A stretch of DNA of 10,515 bases, taken from JBGPIK01 sp041484845 (lineage in GTDB: Bacteria > Desulfobacterota > Binatia > UBA9968). Under the pieces are notes generated by a model, which made no database searches, had not been told where the DNA came from, and saw only the letters and a list, made by a program, of their open reading frames with translations. This document shows, piece after piece, positions 1 through 6,328 of the stretch; position 1 is the first letter of the stretch, and the number at the start of each line of letters is the position of its first letter. The stretch spans positions 1 through 10,515 of the forward strand of contig JBGPIK010000230.1 in the NCBI GenBank assembly GCA_041484845.1, written 5' to 3'. The position numbers and the translations under genes are program-made.

Positions 1-1
1 G

Positions 2-124
2 GCAGCCCAACGCGCGCAACGTCACGTGCCCGATTCCATCGCCACGCTGCGCTATATTCTGGCCCGCGCCATCGTGAGACAACTCGATCGCTGCCCATGC
101 TGCAACGTGGTCAATCGACGTTAG
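2..124 (+). CDS. C-terminal end of an unidentified protein, possibly a transposase (5' truncated by window)
   Basis: The frame is open from base 2 and stops at TAG 122-124, giving about 40 visible residues. The sequence includes RHVPDSIATLRYILARAIV and ends in RCPCCNVVNRR. A basic helix followed by a Cys-Pro-Cys-Cys cluster near the C-terminus is seen in some transposase tails, but I do not recognise the family. The inverted-repeat pair just downstream (138-152 and 300-314) would fit the end of an insertion sequence, which is the main reason to suspect a transposase. The opposite strand is also open over this short stretch, so even the coding strand is not certain. Confidence 0.35.
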   Translation, partial: AAQRAQRHVPDSIATLRYILARAIVRQLDRCPCCNVVNRR

Positions 125-137
125 TGACACAGTAGTA

Positions 138-314
138 CTAGTGGTGTGTCTCACGCTGTTTGTACTTTATCCAAGACGGCCTTAGTCGTCATTCCCGCGG
201 AAGCGGGAATCCAGGTTTTCTTGGCTTTTCTGGATTCCGGCTCGCGCTAGCTATCGCCAGCTTGGCCGGAATGACGAGCAAATAAATCTCCCGATTTAAG
301 AGACACTACACTAG
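138..314. repeat. Element-like segment bounded by 15-bp imperfect inverted repeats
   Basis: CTAGTGGTGTGTCTC at 138-152 is matched, in inverted orientation, by GAGACACTACACTAG at 300-314, with 13 of 15 positions agreeing. This looks like a pair of transposon ends facing each other. The segment contains no gene and encloses the smaller palindromic repeat at 186-277. I see no clear target-site duplication. It could be a degenerate MITE. Alternatively, 300-314 could be the right end of an insertion sequence that includes the partial gene at 2-124, with 138-152 as a subterminal copy. Confidence 0.4.
186..277. repeat. Dispersed palindromic (REP/MITE-like) repeat
   Basis: The outer arms TCGTCATTCC (186-195) and GGAATGACGA (268-277) are perfect inverted repeats. 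A second nested pair is GGAATCCAG (206-214) with CTGGATTCC (230-238), and the left arm also contains a small CCCGC-GGAA-GCGGG hairpin. This CGTCATTCCCGC...GGAATGACG architecture is a very common intergenic repeat type in environmental proteobacterial and related genomes (recalled, not searched). It lies in non-coding DNA and carries no ORF. Confidence 0.75.
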
Positions 315-433
315 GAGAGTCATTGCAGTCTCCCGCGCGTGGAGCGAAAGAGAGGCCGATAGCACGAGGTCCGAAGAGCCCCAATGCGGTGGTGCCGTAT
401 CATAGCTGGTGGGAATTTTCGCGCTCGCGCTTC

Positions 434-511
434 TTGACTCGAATGGTTTATTCGCTATTCTCGAAGAAAAACATGGACAGTTCGCATCATTTAAGCCTAC
501 TGACCTATAAT
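434..511 (+). promoter_or_regulatory. Candidate sigma70 promoters for the ABC transporter operon
   Basis: There are two candidates. TTGACT (434-439) is followed after 16 bp by TATTCT (456-461). A perfect TATAAT lies at 506-511, with a weak TTCGCA (481-486) 19 bp upstream. Use of the second would start RNA near 518 and put the hairpin at 541-587 inside a leader of about 75 nt. The bases between the repeat ending at 314 and 434 show nothing else recognisable. The assignment rests on consensus matching by eye only. Confidence 0.35.
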
Positions 512-540
512 CGCCCCGGTTAACCGCTGACGCTGCATGC

Positions 541-587
541 TGTCGGGCTTGCGGTCGCCACTAGCAGGGGTGATCTTAAGCCCGGTG
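541..587 (+). promoter_or_regulatory. Strong leader-RNA hairpin ending 5 nt before the permease start codon
   Basis: CGGGCTT (544-550) pairs with AAGCCCG (578-584). After one G-U pair (551/577) and one mismatch (552/576), GGTCGCC (553-559) pairs with GGTGATC (569-575), closing a 9-nt loop. That gives 15 pairs in the core, three of them G-U, and three more possible G-U pairs at the base (541-543 with 585-587). Reliance on G-U pairs points to RNA folding rather than a DNA operator. There is no U-tract after the stem, so it is not an ordinary terminator. No convincing Shine-Dalgarno lies between the stem and ATG 593; AGGGG (566-570) is in the loop and inner stem. It may limit ribosome access, but its function is inferred. 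Confidence 0.5.
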
Positions 588-592
588 TACTC

Positions 593-2317
593 ATGCGGCA
601 ATTTCGTTTTAGTCCGGCTCTGCCCTTAACCGCGCCTTTCACGATCGGCGATGGACTGATTTTATTGGCCATCATCACGCTCGTTTATGCCGGCGCGCGT
701 CTGGCCTTCCATACCCCTGCCGTGATTGCCGGTCCCGATATTTCTCTATCTCCTCTGGCGTTGCCCTGGTACTGTTTGCTGTCCGTCGGGCGCATGGCGG
801 CTGCGTATTTTCTGTCGTTGCTGTTCAGCCTGTTCTACGGCTACGCCGCCGCCCGCAATCGCACCGCGCGATCCGTGCTTATGCCCTTGTTGGATGTGCT
901 GCAGAGTGTGCCCATTCTTTCGTTTCTCCCGGTTGTTTTACTGAGTCTCAGCGCCTTTCTGCCCCAGGCATTCGCCGCCGAGGTCGCGGCCATTGTGTTG
1001 ATCTTCACTTCGCAAGCATGGAATATGACTTTCAGTTTCTACCAATCGCTGACGACTATTCCGAGTGAATTGCGTGAAGCCGCCGCCGTATTTCGCTTCG
1101 ATCCATGGCTTCGCTTCAAGACGGTTGAGCTTCCGTGCGCAGCGATCGGGTTGCTTTGGAACAGCATGATGAGTTGGTCAGGCGGTTGGTTTTTTCTCAT
1201 GGCCGCCGAAATTTTTCACGTCGGGACGCGTGATTTTCGCTTGCCCGGTCTCGGGGCGTACTTGCAAAGCGCAGCGAGCAAAGGCGATTTGACCGCTGTT
1301 GTTTTGGGCGTGATCACATTGGTGGGGGTCATCGTCCTGCTCGACCAGCTGGTGTGGCGGCCGCTCATCGCCTGGACCGATAGATTCAAAATGGACATGG
1401 TCGAAGGCGATGAGCCACCGGGGTCATGGTTTCTCGATCTGCTTTCACGCGCCTGGCTTGTAGAACAATTTGGCACCCGCGTATGGCGACCCTTCAGTGA
1501 AAGGATAGACCAAAGATTTCAAAGGCGCACCAGTGGAATCATTGCGTCGCCGGAACGGTCCGTCGAAGCGGGAACTTCGCGGCTGGCGATGGGAATTCTA
1601 ACCACTTTCTTGCTTTTGGCCACCTATGGATGTTATCGGGCGGCAACCCTGTTGATTACTCTTCCAGCTTCGGCATGGGTGGAATTAGGGCAGGGAATCG
1701 TCGCCACTTTTCTCCGGGTGAGCGTTGCGCTGGCGATTACGTTGCTCTGGACCGTTCCTGTCGGCGTGTTTATTGGAACTAATCGCCGCCTCGCGAACGT
1801 TCTCCAACCGATCGTGCAAGTCGTGGCATCGATTCCGGCTACGGCGCTTTTCCCTGTCGTATTGCTGGCGCTGTTGCGGGTGCCGGGCGGTTTGAATATC
1901 GCTGCTGTCCTCCTCATGCTGATGGGAACGCAGTGGTATTTGCTGTTCAATGTGATCGCCGGCGCGGCAGCCATCCCGCAAGACTTGCGCTACACGACCG
2001 ACTTGCTTCGCCTCGCCTCGCTAGACCGTTGGCGGACCCTCATCCTGCCCGCGCTTTTTCCCTACATCATCACCGGAGCGATCACGGCCAGCGGCGGCGC
2101 GTGGAATGCCAGCATTGTGGCCGAATATGTGGAATTTGGCGGCCGAACTCATAGTATCATAGGAGCGGGCTCGCTCATCGCACGAGCGACCAGCACGAGC
2201 GAGTATGCGCTGCTGCTCGCAGCCACGTTGGCTCTGGTGCTCGCTGTCGTCCTGATTAACGGGACTTTCTGGCGCCGTTTATATAGATTGGCCGAAGAGC
2301 GTTATCGCATGGAATAG
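593..2317 (+). CDS. ABC transporter permease, two membrane domains fused (NrtB/SsuC/TauC-like superfamily)
   Basis: This 574-residue protein is two BPD_transp_1 (binding-protein-dependent) permease halves in one chain. Half one spans about residues 55-260 and half two about 335-565. They are joined by a hydrophilic linker (about 262-330) rich in charged and aromatic residues. Each half has several hydrophobic helices and an EAA-type coupling loop, which docks the ATPase at the cytoplasmic face. Loop one starts REAAAVFRFD (161-170) and ends VELP; loop two starts DLRYTTDLLR (464-473) and ends LILP. The consensus Gly is Arg in both (R168, R473), and loop two has lost the EAA letters. A first helix near residues 20-38 precedes half one. 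The normal family length per half is about 250 residues, so this is a full duplication. ATG 593 is the first start after an in-frame TAA at 521-523; no clear ribosome site is seen. The ATPase gene begins 19 bp downstream, so the two are co-transcribed. The substrate is unknown; the family includes nitrate, sulfonate, taurine and bicarbonate importers. Confidence 0.93.
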   Translation: MRQFRFSPALPLTAPFTIGDGLILLAIITLVYAGARLAFHTPAVIAGPDISLSPLALPWYCLLSVGRMAAAYFLSLLFSLFYGYAAARNRTARSVLMPLLDVLQSVPILSFLPVVLLSLSAFLPQAFAAEVAAIVLIFTSQAWNMTFSFYQSLTTIPSELREAAAVFRFDPWLRFKTVELPCAAIGLLWNSMMSWSGGWFFLMAAEIFHVGTRDFRLPGLGAYLQSAASKGDLTAVVLGVITLVGVIVLLDQLVWRPLIAWTDRFKMDMVEGDEPPGSWFLDLLSRAWLVEQFGTRVWRPFSERIDQRFQRRTSGIIASPERSVEAGTSRLAMGILTTFLLLATYGCYRAATLLITLPASAWVELGQGIVATFLRVSVALAITLLWTVPVGVFIGTNRRLANVLQPIVQVVASIPATALFPVVLLALLRVPGGLNIAAVLLMLMGTQWYLLFNVIAGAAAIPQDLRYTTDLLRLASLDRWRTLILPALFPYIITGAITASGGAWNASIVAEYVEFGGRTHSIIGAGSLIARATSTSEYALLLAATLALVLAVVLINGTFWRRLYRLAEERYRME

Positions 2318-2336
2318 TCTTTACGGGAGGTACGCC

Positions 2337-4334
2337 ATGAGCACCGCAGCAGCACTCAACGATGCCGACGATCTGTTGGATCTCCACAGCGTCACCAAGG
2401 CCTACCGGCTGGAAACCAAACAATTTCTCGCCGTCAAAGACATCGATCTCCATGTTAAGTCGGGTGAATTTGTTTGTTTGCTTGGTCCCTCCGGATGCGG
2501 CAAATCGACGCTGCTGCGGATTATTGCGGGATTGAATGCGGCAACCTCGGGCGTCGTGTCCTATCACGGACGGCCGCTGAAAGGCGTTAATCCATACACG
2601 ACGATAGTTTTTCAGACATTCGCGCTTTACCCCTGGCTGACGGTGCAGGAGAACGTGGAAATTGCCTTGAAAGCGCGCGGCGTGCCCGCTGATTCTCGTA
2701 CCGAACGGGCGCTAAAGCTGATTGACACGGTCGGCCTGGACGGATTTGAATCGGCCTACCCGCGCGAACTTTCCGGCGGCATGCGGCAAAAGGTCGGCTT
2801 CGCCCGCGCGATGGCCGTCGAGCCGGAGTTGTTGTGTTTAGACGAACCTTTTTCGGCGTTGGACGTGCTTTCCGCTGAAGCGTTGCGCGGCGAGTTGATG
2901 GAACTATGGCTGAAGAAGAAAATCCCCACAAAGGCTATCTTGATGGTTACGCACAATATCGAGGAAGCCGTGTTGATGGCGGATCGGATCGTGATCATGG
3001 GGAAGGACCCGGGTCACATCGTAACGGAGATTCCAGTCACGCTTCATCAGCCGCGACAACGCAAGGATACCGCTTTCCAGAGCCTTGTCGATAAAGTGTA
3101 TGCGGCCGTTGCCGGTCAATTGAAGCCCAAAGAAGAGGCGCTTGGAACTCAGCCCGGCCAACCCGGGGTGACCCGGCGCTTACCGAATTCGCAGCTCAGC
3201 GCGGTCGCCGGCCTGCTAGAAAAACTTGTGGCGGAGGGAGGACGGGTCGATCTCTACCGCATGGGCGGTGATCTGGTTCTGGAACTCGACGATCTCTTGC
3301 CGATTGTGGAGACCGGAGATCTGTTGGGTTTCATCACCGTGCACGAAGGCGATCTGTTACTCACCCCGCTTGGGCGCGCGTATGCCGATGCCACCATTCT
3401 GGCTCGCAAAGCGATCATCGTGGGTCGCGTCCTGCGCTTGCCGGTTATCGCCTGGATTTATGAAACGCTCCAACATGACGACAATCAACGCGTGGCCTGG
3501 GATTATTTCTACGAGAAGCTGCAAGCCGATTTTGGTGATCTCGCTGAACAACAGTTAGACATCGCTATAAACTGGGGACGCCATGCTGAGCTGTTCGCCT
3601 ACGACAACGATACCGGGGAACTCTACCTGGAAAATGTTGAGGGACAAGTTGCTGAGAAAAGCATTGCCCTGGCGGAACTCTATGAGGCTTGGCCTGTTCT
3701 TTCCATACGCGAGCGAATCGAAGGCTTTAAACTACTTGAACGGGATGCCGCCGAGGATTTTTTTCTGCACTTGAGTGCCCGCGATAAGGCTCAATTGATT
3801 TTGGCCCTGCCGTATGGAGAGCGGAGATTCTGGATGAGGCTGCTTGGCTCTGATGAAGCACTGGACGTCATTCAGGAAACCCCCGGTGGAGAACGCGAGG
3901 GACTGTTATCGCTACTCGATGATAAGACCCGCAGGGAAGTCAAGGGGCTTTTGCATTATACGGAGGAGCTGGCTGGAAATCAGATAAACCCGCGCTACGT
4001 TCGGTTGCGACCCCATATGACGGTCGATGAGGCGGTTAGTTTCCTGCGCAGAGATGCCCGGGATCGGGCGCAGACCGTCTACTACGCGTACGTGACCGAT
4101 GCTGAAGAGCGGCTGTTGGGGACCGTTACTTTCAGGGATTTGCTCATAACATCCGGCGACAAAACCGTCCAAGAGGTTATGCGCACCGACGTGATCACAG
4201 CCCCCGAGGACTCGAGTCAAGAAGATCTCAGTCGCCTTTTTACCCGATACAATCTGCAGATGATCCCGATCGTAGACGCGGAGAAGCGCATTAAGAGAGT
4301 GGTAACTAAAGACGATATCGCCGGCGCCATATAA
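2337..4334 (+). CDS. ABC transporter ATPase with AAA-associated, MgtE-N-like and CBS-pair C-terminal extensions
   Basis: The protein has 665 residues, while a stand-alone ABC ATPase of this NrtD/SsuB group has about 250-270. Residues 13-235 form the nucleotide-binding domain: Walker A GPSGCGKST (50-58), Q-loop Q93, signature LSGGMRQK (145-152), Walker B LLCLDE (165-170) and switch H206. Residues about 283-432 resemble the 'AAA-associated C-terminal' domain (PF09821 type), including GGRVDLYRMGGDLVLELDDL and the INWGRHAELFAYDNDTGELY region. Residues about 446-545 resemble the MgtE intracellular N domain, ending in LLHYTEELAGNQINPRYV, which aligns with the MgtE 'YPEDSAG..M.PEYV' junction. Two CBS motifs follow (about 550-605 and 613-665), with VMRTDVITAPEDSSQEDLSR typical of MgtE. 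MgtE-N/CBS modules sense cytosolic Mg2+ and can bind ATP in the Mg channel; here the module should gate transport (inference). GGAGG at 2326-2330 lies 6 nt before ATG. The stop TAA sits inside a transposon target duplication, but the reading frame is intact. Confidence 0.93.
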   Translation: MSTAAALNDADDLLDLHSVTKAYRLETKQFLAVKDIDLHVKSGEFVCLLGPSGCGKSTLLRIIAGLNAATSGVVSYHGRPLKGVNPYTTIVFQTFALYPWLTVQENVEIALKARGVPADSRTERALKLIDTVGLDGFESAYPRELSGGMRQKVGFARAMAVEPELLCLDEPFSALDVLSAEALRGELMELWLKKKIPTKAILMVTHNIEEAVLMADRIVIMGKDPGHIVTEIPVTLHQPRQRKDTAFQSLVDKVYAAVAGQLKPKEEALGTQPGQPGVTRRLPNSQLSAVAGLLEKLVAEGGRVDLYRMGGDLVLELDDLLPIVETGDLLGFITVHEGDLLLTPLGRAYADATILARKAIIVGRVLRLPVIAWIYETLQHDDNQRVAWDYFYEKLQADFGDLAEQQLDIAINWGRHAELFAYDNDTGELYLENVEGQVAEKSIALAELYEAWPVLSIRERIEGFKLLERDAAEDFFLHLSARDKAQLILALPYGERRFWMRLLGSDEALDVIQETPGGEREGLLSLLDDKTRREVKGLLHYTEELAGNQINPRYVRLRPHMTVDEAVSFLRRDARDRAQTVYYAYVTDAEERLLGTVTFRDLLITSGDKTVQEVMRTDVITAPEDSSQEDLSRLFTRYNLQMIPIVDAEKRIKRVVTKDDIAGAI

Positions 4335-4335
4335 A

Positions 4336-4578
4336 CCCGGATTCCGCAGTTAGAAGTTGACGCAGGGAGCAAGGTGCGAGCCCTCCGTAGCGAAGGCAAT
4401 GGCCCTCTGCCCCTAAGAGGTTCGAGATCACCGGTGCCGTGAGTGGTATCGGTAACCCGCTTGCAACAAATTGCCAAGCACCAAAAAAGACTTTGAACCT
4501 GCACCTGTGGGTGCCTTTCGCTACTCCAGTCTCACACCTTGCTCAGCTAACGGCGTAACCTCAACTGCGGAATCCGGG
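4336..4578. mobile_element. MITE-like element, 243 bp, with terminal inverted repeats and ATAAA target duplication
   Basis: The ends are a perfect 16-bp inverted repeat: CCCGGATTCCGCAGTT (4336-4351) and AACTGCGGAATCCGGG (4563-4578). Imperfect pairing continues inward for roughly 70-100 nt on each side. GAGCAAGGTGCGAG on the left matches the inverted copy of CTCACACCTTGCTC on the right, and GTAGCGAAGGCA matches inverted TGCCTTTCGCTAC. ATAAA flanks both sides (4331-4335 and 4579-4583), a 5-bp direct repeat that marks transposition. No transposase ORF fits inside, so it must move in trans. The terminus is reminiscent of IS1380-type ends, but I cannot confirm that. It lies between the convergent ABC and MFS genes, and its left duplication covers the ATPase stop codon. 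As RNA it would form one long hairpin. Confidence 0.85.
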
Positions 4579-4674
4579 ATAAACAGCGGCCGCGGAAAAC
4601 ATCCAGAAGCTCGGACGACCGGGTGTGGCGTCTTGGAGATAATATCGAAAGTGCGCGTTACACTTCCACTACAC

Positions 4675-6162
4675 CTAGTTTTTCTTTGCTCCTCTCACAG
4701 CCGAGAATAAGACGGAAAGCAGGGTGAAAAAATTAATGATATGAACAGTGTGGTTGAAAGTGAGCATAAAGCTATTGGGGAAAGACCCCCATGTTTGGGG
4801 GGATTCGATCTGGGCTCGCGTTAACCCTGCAATGGTTAAGCCGTAAGTGAAGAGCGTTGTAGAAAGCGCGACGCCACATGACGCGCCAAGGCGACCGGTG
4901 GTAATCGCCATGCCGGCGGCAGCGCCAACTTTGTCTCGGGATGCTGATCCCAGAATCGCGTTCTGATTCGGTGTATTGAAAATAGCTATGCCAAGTCCGG
5001 AAAGCGCTAACGGAAACATGATTCTCGGTATGGAAGCGCTACGGGTGAGAGAGGCGATGAAGAATTGTCCCAGGACGATCACGCTCGTGCCGATCGTACA
5101 GAGGAGGCGCGACCCAACGCGGTCAGAGAGCCGACCCGCTAGCGGTGCAACCATCACGATCACGACAGAGTTGGCAATGATGATCCAGCCCATTTTAGAG
5201 GGAGAAAAGCCCATGATGCTCTGCAGGTAAAAGGGCATGAGAAATTGAATCGCTGCCTGCGTTGAGGAGATGAAGAATAGACTTAGATTGGCAAAAGTAA
5301 ATAGCCGGCTGCGGAATAGCGAGAGGCTCAGAATAGGAACTTCAACGCGCAATTCGGTGAGGATTAAAAGGGAAAATCCAGTCAACGAAAGCAAAAGGAG
5401 AAAGATGGACGTGAGGTTGAGTCCCTCGTGGGGCAGGTCTCTAATCGTATAAAGAAAGAGCGTGTTCGTCGCGAGCAGCAGGAAGGCTCCGACGAAATCA
5501 ATCTTGACGTCCTCTTTTTTGTGTCCGTCCGTTTCCTCCAATATCTTCCACGCTAGGTAAGCCCCAAGAATGCCCACCGGTATATTAATGTAAAAGATCC
5601 AGCGCCAACCGAGCGTATCAATAAGGAAACCTCCCAGAGTAGGACCTGCAAGGAAGCCCGTATGTAGCGCCACGGAGGTGTAACCAAGTGCTTTTCCCCG
5701 TTCCTCAGGCGGAAAAACCGTCGAGACGATAGCCCTCCCATTGGCCGTCAACATGGAGCCACCAATCGCTTGCAAGCACCTAAACAGGATGAGCTGCGCG
5801 GGGGACTGAGACAGACCGCACAGGGCTGAGCCGAAGATGAAGAGAAGAAAGCCGGTCATATAAATCCGCTTGCGGCCAAAAAGATCACCCACTCGCCCCA
5901 CCGTTATGACCAGACCGATGAGAGTTAGATCATAAATAAGCAGAGTCCATTGAATGGTTGTAAGGTTAGTTTGGAAAGTTCGCGTCAAGGTTGGCAACGC
6001 GACCAAAAGCACTCGCTGATCCACTGCGACCATGAATAGCCCGACACAGACATTGAAGAGAACTAAGCGAGAGCTCCCGGGCCGAGAAACTTTTGTCACG
6101 AGATCAGTGGATTCTAAATCTTGAATGCGGCGCTGCGGAGAAGGATGCGGAGAATCGGACAT
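4675..6162 (-). CDS. MFS transporter, DHA2 family (EmrB/QacA-type, 14 helices), drug or metabolite:H+ antiporter
   Basis: The protein has 495 residues and a hydrophilic N-terminal tail of about 30 residues followed by around 14 hydrophobic helices, the usual size and topology of DHA2 exporters in the inner membrane. MFS motif A, GRVGDLFGRKRI (89-100), lies between helices 2 and 3. The antiporter motif C is visible as GFLAGPTLGG (169-178) in helix 5, followed by the DHA2 signature GWRWIFYINIPVG (185-197). A second motif-A-like loop, LAGRLSDRVGSR (341-352), marks the second half. The usual helix-1 motif LDxTxVNVALP reads VDQRVLLVALP (47-57); the Asp is kept but the Thr and Asn are not. ATG 6162 is the only start after an in-frame TGA nine bases upstream; its ribosome site is weak. 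No EmrA-type adaptor or regulator gene is adjacent. The gene is visibly more A/T-rich than the ABC and helicase genes, which could mean separate acquisition. The substrate cannot be read from the sequence. Confidence 0.92.
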   Translation of the reverse strand: MSDSPHPSPQRRIQDLESTDLVTKVSRPGSSRLVLFNVCVGLFMVAVDQRVLLVALPTLTRTFQTNLTTIQWTLLIYDLTLIGLVITVGRVGDLFGRKRIYMTGFLLFIFGSALCGLSQSPAQLILFRCLQAIGGSMLTANGRAIVSTVFPPEERGKALGYTSVALHTGFLAGPTLGGFLIDTLGWRWIFYINIPVGILGAYLAWKILEETDGHKKEDVKIDFVGAFLLLATNTLFLYTIRDLPHEGLNLTSIFLLLLSLTGFSLLILTELRVEVPILSLSLFRSRLFTFANLSLFFISSTQAAIQFLMPFYLQSIMGFSPSKMGWIIIANSVVIVMVAPLAGRLSDRVGSRLLCTIGTSVIVLGQFFIASLTRSASIPRIMFPLALSGLGIAIFNTPNQNAILGSASRDKVGAAAGMAITTGRLGASCGVALSTTLFTYGLTIAGLTRAQIESPQTWGSFPNSFMLTFNHTVHIINFFTLLSVLFSAVRGAKKN

Positions 6163-6197
6163 CGTCTTAAGTCAGACCATTGATGGAATTAACCACT

Positions 6198-6328
6198 TGC
6201 AGGCTGCTGAAAAAGACTCATATGCTTCGTTGCGCGAAATCGCCACGCTACAACGTACCGGCTAAGTACGCCTCCGCTCGTCGATTTTTCGCGCGTCTCG
6301 CCTCTGAGATCTTTTTGAGCAGCCTGCA
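6198..6328. mobile_element. Palindromic MITE/REP-like element, 131 bp, upstream of the MFS gene
   Basis: The left arm, starting TGCAGGCTGCTGAAAAAGA (6198-6216), is inverted at the right end as CTTTTTGAGCAGCCTGCA (6311-6328). Further partial pairing includes a GCGCGAAA stretch on the left and TTTTTCGCGC on the right. The centre has GTACCGGCTAAGTAC (6256-6270). It encodes nothing credible. Elements with GCAGGCTGCTGAAAAA ends are dispersed repeats in several environmental bacterial genomes (recalled, not searched). No target duplication is obvious. It ends 36 bp from the MFS start, so that gene's promoter must lie in or across it. Confidence 0.75.

Noticed and set aside
323..523. 66-codon ORF upstream of the permease, in the same frame
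   Set aside because: No family resemblance, no ribosome site, low-complexity basic start; it overlaps the candidate promoters. The in-frame TAA at 521-523 is more likely simply non-coding sequence than a broken N-terminus, since the permease is already full length.
541..587. A known riboswitch class (for example a Mg2+ or Mn2+ sensor)
   Set aside because: I recognise no conserved core of M-box, mgtA-leader or yybP-ykoY type; only the hairpin can be supported.
1633..1981. Overlapping antisense ORFs within the permease gene
   Set aside because: They lie opposite well-supported transmembrane coding sequence in a GC-rich gene, a usual source of antisense open frames.
4217..4504. 95-codon minus-strand ORF spanning the ATPase end and the MITE
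   Set aside because: It crosses a transposon boundary marked by a target duplication, so it cannot be an ancestral gene.
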